A DNA stretch of 64,000 bases from Trema orientale (lineage: Eukaryota; Streptophyta; Magnoliopsida; Rosales; Cannabaceae). The notes under the pieces were generated by a model. That model saw only the letters and a program-made list of their open reading frames with translations. It did not search any database and had not been told where the DNA came from. Of the stretch, positions 50,301 to 61,412 are shown in pieces (position 1 is the stretch's first letter; each line of letters begins with the position of its first letter). The stretch covers positions 1,452,958 through 1,516,957 of the forward strand of contig JXTC01000014.1 of NCBI GenBank assembly GCA_002914845.1. The letters are read 5' to 3'. The position numbers were made by a program, and so were the translations under genes.

Positions 50301-50365
50301 AATCTAATCTGATACTCACAGACATTCCTTCTCCCATGCCAGCCAAAGTCAAAGGCAAACCTGCA
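47330..50365 (-). pseudogene. TRZ: Unprocessed pseudogene of long-form tRNase Z (ELAC2/TRZ3-TRZ4 type)
   Basis: Minus-strand pieces follow the order of plant long tRNase Z. They are LPLTLAGMGEGMS (about 50,320-50,362); GPSDLNYLVDAMRSFIPNAA (about 50,050-50,205); FGVEPGPKYRHLQ (about 49,868-49,945); STPGPIVFLVDCPKESHLQH through IIHLSPASIVSSP (about 49,430-49,705); KNLEIPILKSSARSAT and CPQFFPPQGFWSLQ (about 49,225-49,340, with a stop); SCMQSYWKRSGSPVDNAAG and [20 protein letters not shown] (48,539-48,883); [20 protein letters not shown] (48,412-48,565); FEDGTVEEAVA, FDMMSVNVADLHVLP and VLPYLKLLLEI in different frames (about 47,455-47,580). Introns survive between pieces, so it is not a retrocopy. 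The HxHxDH metal-binding block that belongs between the 49,225 and 48,883 pieces is missing, as is the N-terminus. At least two 4-base insertions break the frame. The active enzyme trims tRNA 3' ends; this copy cannot. Confidence 0.87.
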
Positions 50366-50906
50366 AAACAATGCTGAGAATTTTACCGGATAGCGACAAT
50401 CACTCTTGAGACAACCGTTCGAGCTAGTAAAACCAGAGCCTCATAGCTGGCATGGCACACACGAGAGAGAAATATGTGATTTATCTGAAAAAAAGATCAA
50501 GACCAATGAGTTCCCACACAATATAATTATAAAGGATCCTCTTGATTGCAGACAAAAAAAAAATTCGTAAGTATAATTTTTCAACTACATTTGACAACTT
50601 GATCTATTTCAATAACTATCAATCTGCATCATTTCTTCAATAATTTTAGAAATATATGTGAATCTAGTGAGATTTAATAGAAAAACTCAAAAGGAATATT
50701 TGTGAGTTTTTATTTGCAAAATGCAAAACGTGATGTTTTTTTTTCCTTTATTTTTTATTATATATTGTCCTTTCTTTCAATTATGCAATTTCACCAAACA
50801 AAAAATAAGTCACGTATGATATAATGAGGTTAACTTAGATAAATAACGTTACCTCTCCAACATAAAGATAAATCTCTACTTGTCAAAGAAAAGCAAGACT
50901 GAATGT
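50366..50906. other. Flank of the tRNase Z pseudogene
   Basis: No further tRNase Z exon is recognisable upstream on the minus strand. AT-rich sequence continues to the large LTR-like block. The missing 5' part of the pseudogene may have been removed or displaced by that insertion. Confidence 0.4.
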
Positions 50907-53620
50907 TGTTACGACCAGAAATTTAAAGTCAGGACTTTTCGTAATTTTAGGTGAAAGAATAATTAAATATTAGTTTTACTAAATTTATAGAAAATTATGT
51001 ATTAAACAATTTCGTTTTATTCCTCAAATCATTATGAATTACACAACTATTACAAATCTTAATTACTTAAGAAAAATACTCATTAAAGTTTAAGAAAACT
51101 TGTGATTAATTCGTTTGAAAACTCATAAATAATTCATGGATTATGGTAAACTGAGTTCAATTGAAAATTTTAATCCAAAATCCAAAATAATTTACATTAA
51201 ATTATTTGTAGTTTCAAGTTCCCAAATTAACTACAAAACCATCCTTATTCATCTACTTAGTAGATTTACTAATCTTAGCTAAATAATTGAACAAGGAAAG
51301 AAAGACAACAAAATATGAACACATACCAGAGATTAAGAGTAGAACTGCAAGTACAAGCTACGCAGCTTGTCTGACCAGCAGGATTACTACCTCAAATAGA
51401 CAAATACCTGAAAGTGGGAGAAATAGGGAGGTGAGCATTCACATGCTCAGTAGTAATTTAATTACCTTTTTAAATGGATGCAATTTTTACTAAACCTGCA
51501 TGGTTAGTATCTTTTCTAAAATTTATTTATAAACCAATTTTATAAAATAGTTGATATCCCGAATAATCACATATTCAAAATTAAAACCAGAAACACATGA
51601 TTGTACATATCATAAATCAACCAAGTATATGAGTGAGGTCTCATCCTCCCATTACGGCCCTGTAATACCTCTCTAGCAGATGTACCCAGCATCCTGACAC
51701 TACCCATGGGTGTATCAGCTAAAAACGGGCCTAGGTCTTTCACCTAGTGCTGCAGCAACTCACTATCAATCTAAACTACCATGATGCAATAATAGAACTC
51801 AAGTGTGTGATCCTATGGTATATACAACACAATAATAGAACTCAAGTGTGTGATCCTATGGTATATATAACATGTAACAGTTCATAATAACCATGCATCC
51901 AATAATCAAATGATACTTTAAAAATTCAACCTGATATTATCCTAGGATTTACTGTAATATGGACAACATACCGCTATTTTACTCTATAGTCAAAATATAA
52001 AAATATGTATAATAATTCACACAGTCCAATCCCAGTAAAATCCAACAATTTTCAACTATTTATCAAACCATCGTGAAATTACGATTTTTCATAAATAAGT
52101 TTTAATGCAATTATAAATCAAAACAGATATAAAATTAGGTAATTAAACTCCTATCTCAATATGATAGCTAGACCAAGCTAACGACGCTCGAAGAAAATTC
52201 CTGTTGGTCACTTGGGTATTCGAACGACCGTTTCGGAATCCCAGTAAGTCCACTTGAAAAAGTGATTTTTCCACTAGAGTCTCAAATGAAGAAATGGAGG
52301 TCACCACTAAATTCAGAGCATCCAAAAATAATAGGTTAAACATATAATTTGTCAAAAGTGGGTCCCCATGCGGGACCTGGCTCTTGGCACACAAAATGGT
52401 ACTATTCCTGAGCCACCATCTCGATTTTCGTGCTATTTCGAAACATAGTCATATTTTATATCAAAATTCGTCTCTCGACCTCACTGAGTCCAAATTCGAA
52501 ATCAGAATTCAGTTTCGAGCTCTCGAGCTTTAAATGGGCTTAAAAATCTAAAAGTTACAAAAATATCCTATTTTGGAATTTATTTGAAAAATGTCCACTT
52601 TTTCAATTCAAAATTTTACACTTTTCCGGACATCGATTCAATACCAAAAGTAATTTGTTCTTGTTTTAGACTCCTATTTTACGTCATGTAATTTTTACAA
52701 CTTAAATAATTAGTTTGCAAAAATAATCATAAAAATATTAAATTTAGAATCATCTAGAAAAATGACACATTTCTATTCAAGAATTATCTCATTTCCAAAT
52801 TTCGTTTTAACACAAAAATACTGAAATTATTCATGTTTTAATCTCATCTTTTACCCCATAAAATTTTTACGACCATGATAAATTGTTTACCAAAATAATT
52901 ACTAAAATATTTCTATTCTAAAAGTAATTACAAACTCCTTCGAAAAAAAAAAGTACAATTTTTTTATCCAACATTTCTAACCTTTGGAAATTTAACTCCT
53001 TAGAATCAATTATCTTTTTGTGCAATTTAAATCCTCTAAAAATCAAATCATCACTAACAAATTATATGCTAATCAAAATATTTGAGAAATATCGAAATCA
53101 AATTTTTCGAAAAAATCAATTGGACAAATTTAGGTGGCTCACCGCAGGTTACTTGCCAAAGGTTAGTGGCTAAAAATTGATAGATTAGTCTCAAAAAGAG
53201 GTCCTCGACCTCCCGCAGTGGTTGATGGTGGCGTTGGGCAGCTGAAGTCGCCAAAAACAGAAGCAACAACTGCAGATTCTAGGGCTCCTCCATGTGGCTG
53301 GGCAGCGCGAGCAGAGGCGGTGACTGGCGGCACTCCTTCGTCGGCGAGTAGTGGAGTTGCCTGGGTAGTGCGTCGGTAAGGAGGGCGGGCGGTGTGCTCG
53401 CAGTGGCTGTCAGCAGAGCTTGGAGCTCTCTAATGGCACGAGGACTCCAAGTGAAAAGAAGTGAGGAAATGAGGTCCTTAAATATAAATTTCTGACTACG
53501 GTAGCACCTATTTTTTAAATCCAGATATTTTGATTTTAATATTCTAAAAAATACTTATTTACAAGTTTGCCATTATGCTTAAAATGTCTCTTTTGCCCCT
53601 TTTTATTACGAGATTTTACA
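50907..53620 (-). mobile_element. Large solo LTR-like sequence (about 2.7 kb)
   Basis: Read on the minus strand it starts TGTAAAATCTCGTAATAAAA at 53,620 and ends in TTTCTGGTCGTAACA at 50,907, i.e. the 5'-TG...CA-3' form of an LTR. It contains a GC-rich transcribed-looking zone (53,130-53,440), conserved-looking blocks such as AGTGAGTTGCTGCAGCACTA, and no pol or gag domain. A 42-bp unit (aataatagaactcaagtgtg through atggtatata) is tandemly duplicated at about 51,790-51,870. No clear 5-bp target duplication is visible at these ends, so the boundaries or the solo-LTR reading may be off. The superfamily is probably Ty3/gypsy by size and style, which is inference. Confidence 0.5.
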
Positions 53621-54309
53621 GGGTGATGTGTCATGAGTGTCTATTCTATTACCTAGCTAGTATCTATAATGAGACATAAATATGGGATTGAAATCGTTAA
53701 TTAACACAAGTAAGCTTGCAAAGCTAAAACCCAAAATAGGCAAATATTATCTTCACATAACATATGGTGTTGGTAGAATTAAGGTCGCAAGTTTTCAATG
53801 ACAGAGTCTTATTAGGGTTATCGTTGTTATCTAGGCCCTCCGCTGTTCTCTTGTTGAACCCGACAGACCCATTGTTATTCCCCATTGCTGCTTTCTTAAA
53901 GTCCTATTATTTCTGCGGCCAGAGTGGGGAATCAAACAGTGTCATCTTATGAAAGTTCTGCTCTCTCTCTCTCTCTCTCTCTCTTTGCGTCTCTATCCTA
54001 GGTTTCAGCAGGGTGTCTAGACGCGGGAGAACGCAATCCCAATTTGAAAAGGAGACTAGAGCTATTCAGCTCAAGAATGATTATATGACGGCCCAACTAT
54101 ATTTGAATGAGCTCATCCTTTCTTTTTTTTCCCCCTTCTTTTTTTTCCCGAATTTGTGATCCATTTTTTTGTTTTATTTTTATTATTTTTTTTTTGAAGA
54201 AGCCATTTTTTTTTGTTTTAAATTGGTATAAGTAGATAACCATAATTACTAAGCTTTAGTTAATGATTTTTTTTGTTAAATACTAAGGTGTTTTAGCTTG
54301 GGTTTAGAC
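53621..54309. other. Intergenic
   Basis: Low-complexity T-rich DNA with a (CT)n tract at about 53,960-53,984; no gene recognised. Confidence 0.45.
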
Positions 54310-54745
54310 ATTTATACCTAAATTTTCAAAAATAATACAAAAAAATATGACATTCCGAAAATATTATTTTTTTGTACGACATTTAGTGGTATTTTTACAA
54401 ATATTTTGGTTGTAAGAAACTATAATAATTTTTAGTAACAACATTAGTTTCTCGATTTCTAGTAAATAAATTGGTTTTTGGTTTCCTACAAACCAAATTA
54501 GTTTCAATTAATATTTTTCTCTAGTTTCTATTAAACTTTATTTTCTGGTTTCCGACAATCCAATTGGTTTCTTTGAGATTTGATTTTTGTTTACAAGAAA
54601 TTAAATTAGTTTTCAGTAACTAAATTAGTTTCTCGGTTTCCGCTAACCAAAATATTTAGAAAACACCATTAAATATCATATAAAAAATAATTATTTTTGG
54701 AAAGGCTATTTTTTTGGTATTATTTTTTTAAAAATCGTATGGAGT
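54310..54745. repeat. Palindromic MITE family C, copy 2
   Basis: Left: gacatttagtggtatttttac, aaatattttgg. Right: ccaaaatatttagaaaacac, cattaaatatc. The centre has tttctcggtttc and aaattagtttc repeats. Same architecture as 18,050-18,475. Confidence 0.55.
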
Positions 54746-54939
54746 GTCATTTTCTCTTTTAGTTTTCCTTTCTATCTTTTTTTTTTATTCTTCTTTACGG
54801 CTAATACTAAGTATTGCACTCTTTTTTTATTTTTTATTTTTTATTTCCACTTGCTATATCAAACCGTTTAGAAGAGTGATTGTGAAAATAACTTTGATAA
54901 AGTCATTTTACCTCAAAACACTACTATCCACATCAATTT

Positions 54940-56020
54940 TCTAAAACCTTAGTTTTAGCCACAACCTGATTTTTAAACTAAAAGTGAAAAATTTATGACT
55001 AAAAACTTGTTATCATTATTAGTTGTGACTAATAAGTATGTGGCAAGAAGTTTTACTCACAAAATTTGTAATTTGTTTTGACTAAATATACACTTTGTCA
55101 CTACTAATTTAATTACTATTCATTAGAGGTTATGAGCCCGTTTAGGATAACTTTAGGGTTTCTAATACTTTTACTAATAAAAAATAAAAAGAATTACAAA
55201 AAAACGATGGGTTAGTCTTTTTTTTCCCCAATTCTTGTACTACTTTTTAAGAAAAATATCATTTTTTAATAAGTTTTTATACAAATATCATTTTAAAAAT
55301 GATTATTAGTTACCAGTTTTTGAAAACTGGTTATCAGTTACTATTATATATCAGTTATAAATATATTTAATTATGAGTTATCAGTGCTCGAAAATTGGTT
55401 AACGGTTACTAGTTACTATTTTAAAAATGATATTTTTCTAAAATATTTTCAAAAAATAGTATTTTTCTAAAAAATGCGGTACCAAATCTAGAAAAAAGTG
55501 AGCCTGCTATATTTTTCTGATTCTTTTATAAAAAAGTCATGGAAGACCTAATTTTACTAACTAACTTTTATGTCTTAAAGTAAAAGTCTAAGAAAAGCTT
55601 CCTGGAAAAATTAGTGGGGGCCATGCTTCATTAAAATGGTCTTTTAATTAAAAAAAAAAAGACCTTCTGATAATTTTTTCAAACACTCCCAAAAGTAACT
55701 TTTGAGCCAAAAATCTTTGGAAGTCAAGTCAAACATTTCCTATGACTAAAAGCATATACTAACAACTTGTGACTAAAAGTTTTCACAAAAGATTTTATTC
55801 ATTACTAAAATACTTTTAGTCATAACTAATTTAATTATTATAAATAAAGATTGTAGCAAAAAGTACATAGGTGACAACTAATTATAACTAAATGTTAAAT
55901 CACAATACATTTTTAGTTGTGGCTAAAAAGTTGTCGCTAAATGATGACTTTTTTTTTTTCCTTCTGGATAGTGTTACTTTTGGGTTCCAAGACCCCAATT
56001 AAATACCTATGAGCACATAA
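54940..56020. repeat. Degraded CACTA-like subterminal-repeat block with nested family-B copy 3
   Basis: Motifs of the form ttagtcacaacta / tagttgtgactaa / ttgtggctaaaaagttgtcg recur at both sides (about 54,950-55,130 and 55,740-55,950), reminiscent of CACTA subterminal repeats. Between them, 55,150-55,540 is a family-B palindrome (ccagtttttgaaaactgg core, gttactagttactattttaa). No terminal CACTA motif is retained on this block. Confidence 0.4.
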
Positions 56021-56239
56021 CTTATATAAAACTTGGTAGTGCTCTAAGTTGGTTTCTAGACTTTATGTGTAGATATAATCCTAGTAGATAGGGCCTACAA
56101 TACATACCTCTCTTTCAACCGTGCCTCTTTGTGGCATATGTATGGTGCACCCTTCGAACAATAATTTATATCATCTATGGATACTCTATCATGCCTTGAC
56201 CACATGTCATAGTATCATGAAAATAAGTCCACCTTGCAT

Positions 56240-57345
56240 CACTACAAGAAAAAGGCGTCTATAACGACAACAAAGTATTCATATTTGAGTTGTTATTGTA
56301 GCTTTGTCGTTATATACCTCTTTAAGCGATGGCCTAATTTGCTATCGTAATAGAAATTCTACAACGACAACTTTTATTGTTACTATAAACAAATATTTTT
56401 TAAATATATGTATAAGTTAATACCTACATCAGTGACAAAAGTCGTCACTATAGATGTTACAAATTTTAAAAATAAATTACAATTAGTTTAATTAATTAAA
56501 ATTGAGTCAAATAAATAATTTTAAAAAATAAAATACCAAAAAACAATCTACCAAACCAAAATTAGACCTCCAAAATCAAAGTGAAAAATTAAAACTAATA
56601 CTCTTAAACCAACATATTCCATATACTAAAATCAACATATTTTACAAATTTCATAAACTAAAATATTTCATAGCAATTATATTCAACCTCAAATCAATAA
56701 ATTCACCACATAATTATCATACAAAATCCATATAATCATATATTCACCCAAAACATTTTATCCTCACATTCATAAAAAAATTGATTAAGCTAAATTAGGG
56801 TTTAGGAAGAATTACCTTTCTAATAAAGAAAAAGCTCCAAATCAACAATAATACAAACCTAAAAAATAAAATTCAATCAAACAAAAAATTTGTATTTATA
56901 ATAAAAAATTTACAAAAAGACATAAAAGAAACTAAACTAAATACATATATATGGTTGTCAATCCAATATGTATGTATAGATAGTTTTTTTTAGCTGTTGA
57001 ATTATCATCTAACGGTGATCTAATGACTATAATAATGTGTGTGAAAAGACGTGCACCATCAATACTATTTCTCTGTCTCTCTCTATGTCTCTTTCTCTCT
57101 CTCTCTCTCTTACTTTTTACTATAAAAAGACGTGCATGATAAATTTTAATTGATCAAAACGATACATATGTACAGGTAAAAAAAAATATATACCTATTGG
57201 ATTGGTGCCTTATATATATCTATTAGTTTGGAGTGAGGGAATGAGAGAAGAAACGGGAGTGAGAGTATGCCTCAAACAGATGGAGTGGCCACCCAAATTT
57301 CATTCAAAACCAATAGCGACGACATATATTTCGTTATAAATATTT
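56240..57345 (+). mobile_element. CACTA (En/Spm-type) transposon end, truncated
   Basis: At 56,240 the sequence CACTACAAGAAAAAGGCG is the canonical plant CACTA terminus. It is followed by subterminal acaacgacaac / gtcgttat motifs in both orientations. A late related motif, agcgacgacatatatttcgt, lies at about 57,317. The matching inverted terminus (TTCTTGTAGTG) is not found downstream, so the right end is lost and the end coordinate is a guess. No transposase is seen. Confidence 0.6.
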
Positions 57346-59284
57346 ATCCTCAGCCGACTCATCTGACATAAGCAATTCATCGCATCATTTATTGCACAAT
57401 GTATTTCTCATAAAGGGTAGGAGTTCCATTTCAAAATGTCAACCTACTGAGTAGAATAGCCCAATCCTTTGTAAACTCATTCTCATTCTCATGCTTTGCT
57501 AATATGGGATTTTATTTGCACCCAATATACTTTAACTAAAGACCTTTATGGTTATAGATTCTTTTGATTCCCTTTTGGCTTGTTGAACTACTGTGATTTT
57601 TCTATTTATTTTATTTTTTGATTCATTAATAAGTAGATGATGTGTTTGGCCTAGTATAGGTTTTATATATAGGTGCTAATATAATTGGGATATGATTGTA
57701 ATTCCTCATGTTCTTACCTCTTCTTTTTTCTTAAACAAAAAGCAATATACCTTTAGAAATTAAATTTATTGATTATTTAATTTAGGACTAATCCTACACT
57801 ATTGTTACTCTGTACGTTCATTATTTTGATTTTTAAACTTTTAAATGAAGAGTAATAATATTATCTAAAGCAAGGATAATTGAGTTTGTTTGGTGATATT
57901 TATTTAAACCAAAAAAAAAAAATTAATCAAAAGAGTGGAAATACTTTTCAAAAGCATGTTTGATAAAACTACTTTTGTTTTTTGTTTTTTTAATTCGACA
58001 ACAAAATTTTTAAAATTTTGAAAACAAAAAATTCTTACTTTCAATTTTTTTTAAACAAATTTTTAGAAAGGTTAGTATCAACATTCAAACATATTTAGGC
58101 TCAATTTACTATTTCCCTCAATATTTTCTCTCTCATTAGTATCTCTCGTATCGCTATCCCTTTAAGCCGTTTTAAAAATGATATTTTTCTAAATTTTTTT
58201 AAAGTGATATTTTTCAAATTAAAAATTTTAAAAGTAGTATTTTTCAAAATAAAAATTGCAAAAAATGATAATTTTTTTACAACATATCCTAAATTATTTA
58301 GAAAATTATCTATTTTTAAAGTCTTAGTTTGAAAAATGCCACTTTTGAAATTTATTAGATGAATACCATTTTTTCTCTCTCCTTATTCTCTTTTCTCTTT
58401 TTCCCTTATTGCTCTCTCTTTTGATTTTTGAATGTAAAAAAATACTAGTTACCAGACATGTTTTTATTTTTTATTTTAGAAAACAAAAAACAAAAACATT
58501 ATTACCTAACACATTTTTGTTTTTAAAATAAAAAAAAACAAAGTAAGAAAAAGTATTTTCATTTTTGTATTTAAAAAGTAAAAAAAATAAAAGCATTACC
58601 AAACTACAACTATACTGTTGTGTGTAAAATTTATAAGTTTTGGAACAAATAAGAGTTTGTCATAATTTAGGGGACAAAAATGTTAACCCATAGCTTAATT
58701 TTTTATTGTGCACATAATTAAGCGCTAGTGTGAACCACTTAGATATTTCTTGATCTCGCCCGGTAAAATGGAGGTTCTTGTGATTATGACTACACTGTTG
58801 TAGTTTTTTTTATTTTTTATTTTTTATTATTCCATTATAAATTATACGATATTTTTGACCAAGTCAGAATCTACAATATGAAACTGTGAATTCACATTGT
58901 TGATCGATTATCAGAGCATGAAAACAAAAGAAGGGTAAACGATGAGGAAAATATTAAACTATAGCAAACATTCAATTCAATTAATAGAGTTCGACCAGTC
59001 CTGAGAGTCGTAGGTAATTATTATAAATTAAGTAAAATTGATTAGTGTAATATTTAATTATGGGTAGGTGACCACAAACAAGGAGAGATGAAGCTACACT
59101 AATAATTAAACAATGCTTCATCTGACATATTCCTTTCTAGTAGTTGTTAGGCATACATAGTTGTTTTGACAACTCAATTTATTAGCCAGTCTTTCAGATT
59201 AGTATATCCTTATTGTAACTCATTTGTTTTTCTTTCCTAGCAAATGCATCATGAGATATTATCTAGTTAATATAATTTGAATGA
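57346..59284. other. Intergenic AT-rich repeats
   Basis: No gene. Positions about 58,150-58,380 contain aaaatgatatttttctaaat / atttttcaaattaaaaa arms of another small foldback. Otherwise homopolymer-rich. Confidence 0.4.
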
Positions 59285-59637
59285 GGGATAATTGCAAAAA
59301 AATATCCTCATGTTTGGATGTTCTGTAATTTAAATTTTAAAGTTTGGATTTCGCAAAATAATACCATGAGATTACGAATTTCTGAAAATTAATACCATGT
59401 GTTGATTTTTAACTGATAAACTATAATAATATCCTCAAAATTAAGATGAATAATATGGATTAATATAGTTTTAAGGGAGGATATTATTATTTTTTCGTTC
59501 CTAAAATTGGTCAAAAAATCTATCCAGGGTATTAATTTTCAGAAATTCTTAATCTCAGGGTATTTTTTTTACAGAATCTAAACCTTAAGGTTTAAATTAC
59601 AGAACACCCAAACTGAATATTTTTTTACAATTATTAC
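59285..59637 (+). mobile_element. MULE-type MITE, copy 1 (353 bp)
   Basis: Starts gggataattgcaaaaaaata and ends ttttttacaattattac, imperfect inverted ends, with a largely self-complementary body (ggtattaattttcagaaatt is mirrored by aatttctgaaaattaatacc). It is flanked by a perfect 9-bp duplication, tttgaatga, at 59,276-59,284 and 59,638-59,646. A 9-bp duplication points to Mutator-type mobilisation. No coding capacity. Confidence 0.87.
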
Positions 59638-60454
59638 TTTGAATGATTGCGGATTTTTAGGTGATAGGTAATAAAATGTGTCATGAAAAAAGTACTGTAG
59701 TCTTAACAACTAATTTGTTACCGAATGAGTGAAGTTATATTTTTAAATAGTTTGTAAAAAATGTAACGTTAATCTTTCTCCCGATAACCTTTTTATAATG
59801 AATTTTTATGAAGCCGTTTTAGTGAACTTTGTATATTTGTCTATCATTAATTAAAGGGATAAATATATTAATGGTCTCTAAATTATACTCATTGTATTTT
59901 TTTTTAATTTCATTTTTTTAAAACTAACCTCTTGTTTCCTTTAAGCTTAAAAATAGACCACTCATTTTTTCTTCTTGGAAAAATTGACCCCAATAATTCA
60001 TAAAAAGCACTAAAATACCCTACTATCGTGTAGTGTATGATATTTATCATGTAATATATAGAAAGTAAACTATGTATATTATATATATAATGGGTGATAA
60101 TCCAGTAAATATTATTTTTATTTATTTATTTTACCTATCTATAAGTATATTTTTTAGCCATTGGATAATTATTTAACAATTATCATTATTTGAGTAGTTG
60201 AAAAAAAATAATAATAACAATAAATATATATTATTTAATATTTTTCTCTATCTACTTTTTATCATGAAAAGACGTGTACGATGAATTTTAATTGGATAAA
60301 AATGGTAAATAAAAAATACTTATTAGATTGGTGCCCATATGTAATACATGGTATAACTATTTTAAATTTCAAATTAATTGTGATGTACTACGTTCAATAA
60401 TACAACATGTTATTTTTGTTATTTAAAGTGTACGTAGGTTTATCTTTCTAGGAA
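59638..60454. other. Spacer between the two MITE copies
   Basis: AT-rich, no gene. Includes a TATATATAA tract near 60,080 and (ATA)n near 60,205. Confidence 0.4.
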
Positions 60455-60809
60455 GGGATAATTGCAAAAAAATACTCTCATGTTTGGATATTCTGCAATT
60501 TAAACTTTAAAGTTTGGATTGCGCAAAATAATATTTTGAGATTATGAATTTCTGAAAATTAATACCCTGTGTTGATTTTTAACTGATAAAATACAATAAT
60601 ATCCTCAAAATTAAGATGAATAATATGGATTAATCTAGTTTTAATTGAGGATATTATTGTTTTTTCGTTCCTAAAATTAGTCAAAAAATCTGTGCAGGGT
60701 ATTAATTTTCAGAAATTCTTAATCTCAGGGTATTATTTTGCAGAATTCAAACTTCAGGATTTAAATTACAGAATACCCAAACTTTAGGGTATTTTTTTGC
60801 AGTTATCCG
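60455..60809 (+). mobile_element. MULE-type MITE, copy 2 (355 bp)
   Basis: Same family and orientation as 59,285-59,637; starts gggataattgcaaaaaaata and ends gtatttttttgcagttatccg, so its inverted ends are better preserved. Flanking duplication is ttctaggaa (60,446-60,454) against ttctagaaa (60,810-60,818), 8 of 9 identical. Different flanks from copy 1 show two independent insertions. Confidence 0.87.
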
Positions 60810-60920
60810 TTCTAGAAAAAATATAACATGTCTAAACTTTCATTTTACAAAGGGTTATTTTTCGGTAAAACCTTTAATCTTTTTGAATGTGTCTAGTAAA
60901 GTACCATCCAAGTATGCACC

Positions 60921-60960
60921 CAAATATAAATACTGTTGCCAAACATAAATACTGTTGACC
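60921..60960 (+). promoter_or_regulatory. Duplicated 20-bp promoter motif with a W-box, upstream of PROPEP-like gene
   Basis: aaatataaatactgttgcc is followed at once by aaacataaatactgttgacc. The second copy ends in TTGACC (60,955-60,960), a WRKY W-box, about 160 bp before the start codon. Pep precursor genes are known to be WRKY-regulated in Arabidopsis; the role here is inference. TA-rich sequence at 61,040-61,054 could serve as the TATA region. Confidence 0.45.
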
Positions 60961-61122
60961 TTCTAGTAATTAGCATATAATATTTATAGTGTGAAAGGAA
61001 CCACCAACGAACTTGTCAAGACCAATATATCTCTCTCTATATATATATATATACGTATGCAAGAGAACTGATTATCATGTATAATTAATAAGCAAGAAGG
61101 GGGTCCAAACAAAGAGTGCATC

Positions 61123-61377
61123 ATGTCCAATCTATGCTATTTCCTTCGACAACGTCCCTTAAGGGCTTTCTTGAACTGTTTAGGTATTACTGGTAATGAT
61201 AACTTTTCAGTTGAAGAGAAAAAGAAATACGAAGAGCTAAATATTCCTCAAACAATCAGCTCATCAGATGCAGATAATACTCCTGTTAAGCCTCTCTCTC
61301 TCTCTCTCTAGATCTATATATATGTGTGTGTGTGTGTGCGCGTGTGTGTGTGCGCTTCTAAATAGATGTGTGTCTCC

Positions 61378-61412
<35 letters not shown>

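Noticed and set aside
52143..52394. 83-codon minus frame beginning MCAKSQVPHGDPLL
   Set aside because: Lies within the LTR-like block and resembles LTR sequence, not a protein family.
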